Assembly: GCA_030592145.1 (NCBI GenBank)
Contig: JAUVKJ010000021.1
Span: 1-11,687, forward strand
Source: Bacteroides sp.
Lineage (GTDB): Bacteria; Bacteroidota; Bacteroidia; Bacteroidales; SM23-62
Direction: 5' to 3'
DNA: 11,687 nt
Under the pieces are notes generated by a model that was not told where the DNA came from, searched no databases, and saw only the letters and a program-made list of their open reading frames with translations. Shown here piece after piece: positions 6,657 through 11,687 of the stretch (positions are counted from its first letter, which is position 1; every line of letters starts with the position of its first letter). Both the position numbers and the translations under genes were made by a program.

Positions 6657-7381
6657 AAATTAAAAAAATAATTGGTGGCGGCGGGATATTCTGCCGGCGA
6701 AAGAGCATACAGGAAAATTTTAGCACTGTCGGAATGACTCGGCCGGGAAGGATATCCGGCTCACAGATTTTAAAATTACTTTTCGGCGGACTAATCCTTC
6801 TGATTGTTCCGCTGATTGTTTCGGCACAGGATTTTGCAGCTACAAGGGATGCTTTCCAGGAAAGCTACATCCAGGAGGCATCCGGTGTGACCCTAAGTGC
6901 CATCAGTTCGCTGCAAGCCGTGTATGATGAAAAATCTTATGAACTGAACCTTCGCCTGGGCTGGCTGAGCTATCAGGCGGGAAGATTTACCGAATCGGTC
7001 GCCTATTACAGCAAAGCCATAGATCTGATGCCCTATGCCGTTGAACCCCGCTTCGGGATCGTTTACCCGGGTGCCGCGATGGGAAACTGGAACATGGTGA
7101 TCAGTCAGTATGATAAGATCCTGGAGATCACTCCCAACAATTCCATTGCGATGCATCGTCTGGGACTCATCTACTACGGAAGAGAGGACTATGAGATGGC
7201 CCGGAAGTATTTTGATAAGGTGATGAACCTGTTCCCCTTTGATTACGATGCCCTGACCATGCTTGGCTGGTCCTATTTCAGGCTAAAAAACTTCCGGGAG
7301 TCAAAGGTACTTTTCCAGAAGGCCCTGCTACACACACCCGGTGGTACTTCCGCAATCGAGGGACTGGAACTTTTAGACTAA
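6644..7381 (+). CDS. Secreted TPR-repeat protein
   Basis: The 245-residue protein overlaps the barrel gene by 13 bp. A hydrophobic segment (ILKLLFGGLILLIVPLIVSAQ, about 42-62) ends in a likely signal-peptidase site at SAQ. About four TPR-type repeats then fill residues 95-245: NLRLGWLSYQAGRFTESVAYY, a degenerate repeat around MGNWNMVISQYDKIL, HRLGLIYYGREDYEMARKYF and TMLGWSYFRLKNFRESKVLF. Such repeats make protein-protein contact surfaces, here probably in the periplasm. With the start at 6644 the signal peptide would have an unusually long basic n-region; the in-frame ATG at 6734 (residue 31) gives a more ordinary one. I infer a scaffold that links the inner- and outer-membrane members of the cluster. 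It has no catalytic motif. Confidence 0.8.
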   Translation: MEILKIKKIIGGGGIFCRRKSIQENFSTVGMTRPGRISGSQILKLLFGGLILLIVPLIVSAQDFAATRDAFQESYIQEASGVTLSAISSLQAVYDEKSYELNLRLGWLSYQAGRFTESVAYYSKAIDLMPYAVEPRFGIVYPGAAMGNWNMVISQYDKILEITPNNSIAMHRLGLIYYGREDYEMARKYFDKVMNLFPFDYDALTMLGWSYFRLKNFRESKVLFQKALLHTPGGTSAIEGLELLD

Positions 7382-7410
7382 TGATCTCAAAAAATGGTAT
7401 TATCCACAGA

Positions 7411-7439
7411 GCCTGCCCCAATACATGTCGGGGGCAAGC
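7411..7439. repeat. GC-rich inverted repeat, second family copy
   Basis: TGCCCC at 7414-7419 pairs with GGGGCA at 7431-7436, and after one mismatch GC at 7411-7412 pairs with GC at 7438-7439. ATGTCGGGG and CCTGCCCC are shared with the cluster at 77-121. It lies in the 85-bp gap between the TPR gene and the T9SS-sorted protein, where it may mark the 3' end of the operon transcript. No T-run follows, so it is not a standard intrinsic terminator. Confidence 0.5.
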
Positions 7440-7466
7440 CGGGACATAAATATAAATCCCTGAACC

Positions 7467-8267
7467 ATGAGAAATTTACTGACCGGAATTCTGATAGTGG
7501 CAGGCATGACTGCCCTTGCACAAACCGACCTTGAATCAAGCCTTGAATACACTTACCCGGTATCCGCATCCATCTGCTGCCTGGAGAAATCCGGAGATAA
7601 GTATTTTTCAATGGATGTGACAAACAAGCAATGCCGGATCTACAACCTGGATCATACCCTGTTCAAGACCATTAACCTGACAGTCCCTGCCGATTATTAC
7701 CTGTACAATATCCTGTACGTGAGCGAGCACACCTTTAACCAGGACGACCTGATCGAATTAGCCTACATCTATTCGAAGTACAATCTCACGGAAACCTCGT
7801 ATTACTACTCGTACGAGACAAGGGTGATCAACGAGAACGGGGTGGAGATGCTGAAGGTTCCCGGCGCAGGCCACACCGAGATCCTGGAAACGGAGAATAA
7901 CGGGCGGAAATTCCTGGTATATGTCTATGATTTTTACCAGATCCCGGCAAGCACCCAGACAAAAGTGTATTCCCTGCCTGAAAGTCCCCTGAAATCCGGA
8001 CCGATCCGGCAGCAGCATAAGCTGGGCAATCCCTGGCCCAATCCTTCACGAGGAATGGTAAACATCCCTGTAAAAATCCCTCCCGGTGCGGGGCCCGGGG
8101 AGCTGATCCTGTACAACATCCACGGCCAGGAAGTTATGCGCCACCCGGTAAACGGCGACGAAGAACTCATCGTCATGCCGGGCGGAACCCTGATCCCCGG
8201 AACCTACGTATATAAACTTAAATCCGGCAACACGGAATCTCCGGGAAAAAAGATCAGTATTCACTAA
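7467..8267 (+). CDS. Secreted protein with T9SS type A sorting domain
   Basis: The 266-residue protein has a signal peptide (MRNLLTGILIVAGMTALAQ, cleavage near residue 18). A central domain of about 150 residues is rich in Tyr and Asp and looks like beta strands (for example LVYVYDFYQIP, 150-160). It ends in a type IX secretion C-terminal sorting domain: GNPWPNPSRGMVNI (187-200), LYNIHGQEV (215-223), GTYVYKL (245-251) and a terminal KKISI. That domain directs export through the outer membrane and cell-surface attachment in Bacteroidota. The central part is not recognised; two adjacent cysteines occur at 37-38 and another at 56. An 85-bp gap with a repeat separates it from the operon upstream, so co-regulation is uncertain. 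Confidence 0.85.
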   Translation: MRNLLTGILIVAGMTALAQTDLESSLEYTYPVSASICCLEKSGDKYFSMDVTNKQCRIYNLDHTLFKTINLTVPADYYLYNILYVSEHTFNQDDLIELAYIYSKYNLTETSYYYSYETRVINENGVEMLKVPGAGHTEILETENNGRKFLVYVYDFYQIPASTQTKVYSLPESPLKSGPIRQQHKLGNPWPNPSRGMVNIPVKIPPGAGPGELILYNIHGQEVMRHPVNGDEELIVMPGGTLIPGTYVYKLKSGNTESPGKKISIH

Positions 8268-8321
8268 CTTTACAGCAGCTGACTCGCATGATCTTCCGAA
8301 AACATCATTCCGGTTAATAAT

Positions 8322-11300
8322 ATGTTTGAAAGGATCATTTCATTCTCAATTAAGTACAAAGCCATTGTCGCTTTTCTGGTGGCCGTAATGGCGGGAATGG
8401 GAATCTGGTCGATGACACAGATCCCGATCGATGCGGTACCCGACATCACCAACAACCAGGTCCAGGTAGTAACCAGTTCCCCCTCCCTTTCCCCCCAGGA
8501 GGTAGAGAAATTCATTACCTACCCGCTGGAGGTGACCATGGCCAACATCAAGGATGTTATTGAGATCCGCTCCATTTCCCGTTACGGGCTCTCGGTTGTG
8601 ACCGTAGTATTTAAAGACCGGGTTCCCATTCTTGATGCCCGGCAGCTTGTAAATGAACAGATCGGGATGGCCCGCAGCGAGATCCCCGAAGAGCTGGGCA
8701 CTCCAGAGATGCTTCCCATTACCACGGGACTTGGAGAAGTTTATCAGTATACCCTGCAGGTCGATAAAGGTTTTGCCGATCGCTATGATGCCATGGAGCT
8801 GAGGACCCTGCAGGACTGGATTGTCAAGCGGCAGCTTTCAGGAATCCACGGAATTGTGGAGATCTCAAGTTTTGGCGGATTCCTCAAGCAATATGAGGTC
8901 TGCGTCGACCCGGTCCGGCTAAAATCCTTCGGCCTGACTATCACCGACATTCACGAGGCCGTTTCAAAGAATAATCAGAATACCGGTGGGTCCTACATTG
9001 AAAAAGGACCTTATGCTTTTTATATAAGGGCAGAGGGACTGGTGGAGGAGCTTTCGGACCTGGAAAACGTTGTGGTGAAAACGTTTGCCGGGATACCCGT
9101 TCTCCTGGGTCAGGTGGCCACACTCCGGTATGGCCATGCAACCAGATTCGGGGCCATGACCGCCAACGGGAAAGGCGAAGCCGTCGGTGGTATCACCCTG
9201 ATGCTGAAAGGGGCTAATTCATCCGAAGTCATCCGCCAGGTCAAGGAGCGCATAGACAGGGTGCAGGAATCCCTTCCCGAAGGGGTAAGGATCGTTCCCT
9301 ACCTTGACAGGGCGGAACTGGTTTCCAAGACCACCCATACAGTAGCCGAGAACCTGATCCTCGGGGGACTCCTGGTTATCTTTGTACTTGTCCTGCTGCT
9401 TGGCAACATTCGTTTGGGACTTATCGTAGCTTCGGTCATTCCCCTGTCCCTCCTGTTCTCCTTTATCATGATGAACCTGTTCGGGGTCTCTGCCAACCTG
9501 ATGTCGCTGGGGGCCATAGACTTCGGGATCGTTATCGACGGGGCAGTGATCATTGTCGAAAGCATCATGCACCAGTTATACAAAAAACACCGGAATAGGA
9601 AGTTCACACGCGATGAAATGGATAAGGTGATTACCACAGCGGCCACCTCCATATATAAATCAGCGGGATTCGGGGTAATCATCATCCTGATCGTTTTCAT
9701 TCCCATCATGACCCTGACCGGCATTGAGGGAAAGACCTTCAAACCCATGGCCCAGACCTTCAGCTTTGCCATCCTGGGGGCTTTCATCCTTTCGATGACC
9801 TATGTTCCCATGATGTCAGCCCTGATCATGAAAAGGAACATCATCTGGAAGGAAACCTTTTCCGACAAGATCATAAAGTTCCTCAAGCTTACGTATCATC
9901 CTGTTCTGAAGCTTTCACTCAGGAACAAAACACCTCTCCTGCTGAGTACCCTGGCTGTGGTCGTTTTCTCGGCCTTTATCTACAGCCGTATGGGAGGAGA
10001 GTTCCTGCCTACCCTGGAGGAGGGAGACCTGGCCATGCAGATGACCATACCACCGGGATCGTCCCTTTCGCAGAGCGTACGCCAGACCACCCGGGCAGAA
10101 AAGATATTGCTGGATAATTTTCCGGAAGTGGAACAGGTCGTCTCCAAGATCGGGACCGCCGAAGTGCCGACCGATCCCATGGCCGTGGAGGATGCCGACA
10201 TTATGATCGTACTCAGGGAAAAAAAGGAATGGACCTCGGCCCGGACCCGGGAAGAACTGATTGAACAGATGAAGGAAAAGCTGGAGGTTATCACAGCTGC
10301 CTCCTTCGAATTCACCCAGCCCATACAATTGCGGTTCAACGAACTGATGACGGGGGCCAAGACCGATATTGCCGTAAAGATCTACGGGGAGGACATCGAT
10401 GAGCTCTACCGGGCGGCCAACCGGGCCGCTTCCCTGATCCAGGGGATGGAAGGGGCGTCAGACGTCAAAGTGGAACAGATATCCGGACTGCCCCAGTATG
10501 TAATCCGGTACGATCGTCAGAAAATGGCCAGGTACGGCCTGAACATCGAAGAGCTTAATACCATCGTACGTACCGCTTTTGCCGGTGAGGTAGCAGGAGT
10601 AGTTTTCGAGGGCGAGCGGAAGTTTGACCTGGTCGTACGGATGGATTCCACTTTCCGGAAAGACATGAACCTGGCGTACATTTTTGCGCGTTCTTCGGGT
10701 GGTGTACTCGTCCCCTTAAGTGAAGTGGCCACCATGGAATACCTTGAGGGCCCTCTTCAGATCTCCCGCGACGACACCAAACGCAGGGTGACCATAGGGA
10801 TCAATGTCCGTAACCGGGATGTCAAAAGCCTGGTCTGGGAGATCAACCGGGAACTTTCGGCGAAGCTGGAGCTGAAGGCCGGTTATTACATCACGTACGG
10901 AGGACAGTTTGAGAACCTTGAAAATGCCCTCCGACGGCTGAAGGCAGCCGTACCTATTGCTCTTATCCTGATCCTCATACTCCTGTTCTTCACCTTCAAC
11001 TCGGTAAAATATGCCCTGCTGATCTTTACCGCCGTACCCCTTTCGGCGGTCGGCGGGGTACTGGCCCTGTGGATCCGGGGAATGCCTTTCAGCATTTCGG
11101 CCGGTGTGGGATTCATAGCCCTCTTCGGAGTGTCTGTTCTGAATGGCATTGTCCTGATCTCCTACTACAACGACCTGAGAAAGGAAGGAGTGAAGAACAT
11201 CAATTACATTATCGTTAAGGGGGCCTGCACCCGGTTGAGGCCCGTGCTGATAACCGCGGTAACGGATATTCTGGGATTTCTTCCCATGGCCATTTCCGTT

Positions 11301-11687
11301 TCGGCCGGAGCAGAGGTCCAGAGGCCACTCGCCACAGTGGTGATCGGCGGACTCATAACCTCAACTCTCCTGACCCTGATCATTTTACCTATACTATACA
11401 GCATGATGAACCGACAGGAACCTCCAGCGCTAACCAGTCCCATGCAGCCTGCACCGGACTCACCCCTGTCAACGGGCAGCGGTAAAGGCCGCCTGGGTAG
11501 TCGCCTGAATTTCCACCGGAATGATCACCTCAGTGGTGGACGGGAAAACCGGCCTAAAGGGTTTTTGAAAGGGGGCCGGTTTAAGCCTGCCCTGCTCCTG
11601 TTTCCCCTGGTGCTTGTAACGCTGCTTCTCCTTCCCCGGAAGGGAAATGCCCAGGATGGTACTACTTCCGGCGCCATTCAAACCGAT
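8322..11687 (+). CDS. czcA: Heavy-metal RND efflux pump CzcA/CusA, 3' open
   Basis: The frame is open for 1122 codons to the window edge with no stop. Residues 1-1031 are a complete heavy-metal RND pump, the inner-membrane proton-driven part of a tripartite exporter. It opens with MFERIISFSIKYK and the first membrane helix, then PDITNNQVQV and two periplasmic porter regions. TM4 carries DFGIVIDGAVIIVE, giving D400, D406 and E413, close to CzcA D402, D408 and E415. This pattern is typical of pumps for divalent ions (Zn, Co, Cd, Ni) rather than the Cu/Ag class. NELMTGAKTDIAVKIYG and a closing membrane bundle ending near ILYSMMNR follow. After a 56-residue basic linker comes a second signal-like hydrophobic stretch (1088-1110, ending GNAQ). 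Some Bacteroidota pumps carry a C-terminal TolC-type domain, and this one may do so. No MFP gene is seen in the window. The symbol is for the family only. Confidence 0.9.
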   Translation, partial: MFERIISFSIKYKAIVAFLVAVMAGMGIWSMTQIPIDAVPDITNNQVQVVTSSPSLSPQEVEKFITYPLEVTMANIKDVIEIRSISRYGLSVVTVVFKDRVPILDARQLVNEQIGMARSEIPEELGTPEMLPITTGLGEVYQYTLQVDKGFADRYDAMELRTLQDWIVKRQLSGIHGIVEISSFGGFLKQYEVCVDPVRLKSFGLTITDIHEAVSKNNQNTGGSYIEKGPYAFYIRAEGLVEELSDLENVVVKTFAGIPVLLGQVATLRYGHATRFGAMTANGKGEAVGGITLMLKGANSSEVIRQVKERIDRVQESLPEGVRIVPYLDRAELVSKTTHTVAENLILGGLLVIFVLVLLLGNIRLGLIVASVIPLSLLFSFIMMNLFGVSANLMSLGAIDFGIVIDGAVIIVESIMHQLYKKHRNRKFTRDEMDKVITTAATSIYKSAGFGVIIILIVFIPIMTLTGIEGKTFKPMAQTFSFAILGAFILSMTYVPMMSALIMKRNIIWKETFSDKIIKFLKLTYHPVLKLSLRNKTPLLLSTLAVVVFSAFIYSRMGGEFLPTLEEGDLAMQMTIPPGSSLSQSVRQTTRAEKILLDNFPEVEQVVSKIGTAEVPTDPMAVEDADIMIVLREKKEWTSARTREELIEQMKEKLEVITAASFEFTQPIQLRFNELMTGAKTDIAVKIYGEDIDELYRAANRAASLIQGMEGASDVKVEQISGLPQYVIRYDRQKMARYGLNIEELNTIVRTAFAGEVAGVVFEGERKFDLVVRMDSTFRKDMNLAYIFARSSGGVLVPLSEVATMEYLEGPLQISRDDTKRRVTIGINVRNRDVKSLVWEINRELSAKLELKAGYYITYGGQFENLENALRRLKAAVPIALILILILLFFTFNSVKYALLIFTAVPLSAVGGVLALWIRGMPFSISAGVGFIALFGVSVLNGIVLISYYNDLRKEGVKNINYIIVKGACTRLRPVLITAVTDILGFLPMAISVSAGAEVQRPLATVVIGGLITSTLLTLIILPILYSMMNRQEPPALTSPMQPAPDSPLSTGSGKGRLGSRLNFHRNDHLSGGRENRPKGFLKGGRFKPALLLFPLVLVTLLLLPRKGNAQDGTTSGAIQTD
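11418..11687 (+). other. C-terminal extension of the RND pump
   Basis: Residues about 1033-1087 form a low-complexity linker rich in Pro, Ser, Gly, Arg and Asn. Residues 1088-1110 (KPALLLFPLVLVTLLLLP, then RKGNA) form a hydrophobic stretch with a plausible signal-peptidase site before Q1111, and the reading frame continues. Ordinary pumps of this family end soon after residue 1031. The codons around 11630-11644 contain the 15-mer also found at 127-141. The extension probably leads to a periplasmic or outer-membrane domain beyond the window. Confidence 0.6.

Noticed and set aside
6675..6700. GC-rich hairpin near the start of the 6644 gene.
   Set aside because: The best pairing is about five base pairs with a G-T pair and lies inside coding sequence.
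8268..8321. Terminator or promoter between the T9SS protein and the pump.
   Set aside because: The 54-bp gap shows no stable hairpin with a T-run and no convincing TTTG/TAnnTTTG pair.
9299..9787. Long minus-strand ORF opposite the RND pump, and similar ones at 922-1374 and 1614-2183.
   Set aside because: They lie antisense to confidently identified genes, with no recognisable domains or start signals, and are shadows of codon bias.

Overview
The window looks like a stretch of a Bacteroidota chromosome, probably a Bacteroidales- or Marinilabiliales-like lineage. Evidence is a secreted protein with a type IX secretion C-terminal sorting domain, few Shine-Dalgarno sequences, an outer-membrane TPR/beta-barrel protein, and a CzcA/CusA-type pump that reads on past its normal end into a second signal-like segment. 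All recognisable genes lie on the + strand. I see no tRNA, rRNA, CRISPR array or transposase.

Positions 1-239 are non-coding and carry a GC-rich inverted-repeat cluster plus a 15-bp near-palindrome. From 240 to 7381 there is a tightly packed probable operon: a PqqD-like small protein (240-488); an ATP-grasp ligase-like enzyme overlapping it by 8 bp (481-1527); a PLP-dependent fold-III decarboxylase related to diaminopimelate decarboxylase (1539-2885); an optional 29-codon ORF (2900-2989) joined by ATGA to a urea-transporter-like membrane domain fused to an M23 metallopeptidase domain (2986-5205); a TPR plus outer-membrane beta-barrel protein (from about 5313 to 6656); and a secreted TPR protein overlapping it by 13 bp (6644-7381). 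After an 85-bp gap with a second copy of the GC-rich repeat comes a T9SS-sorted secreted protein (7467-8267). Then comes a heavy-metal RND pump (8322 onward) that is still open at the window edge.

The 240-7381 cluster is the most interesting part. Its first three genes form a cytosolic chemistry module: a peptide-binding or carrier-like small protein, an ATP-dependent carboxylate-amine ligase and an amino-acid decarboxylase with an altered substrate motif. The next three form an envelope module: inner-membrane pore with peptidase, outer-membrane barrel, and a TPR scaffold. I infer that it makes or modifies a small amino-acid-derived compound, or a peptide or peptidoglycan fragment, and moves or processes it across the envelope. 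The logic resembles the ATP-grasp/PLP-decarboxylase pair acting on a carrier protein in butirosin biosynthesis (BtrJ/BtrK on BtrI), but no function can be assigned from sequence alone.

A second unusual thread is that the start regions of consecutive genes in this operon are duplicated. The UT-M23 gene start is repeated 86 bp upstream, the barrel gene start is present three times in frame, and the 6644 gene may show a weaker version.
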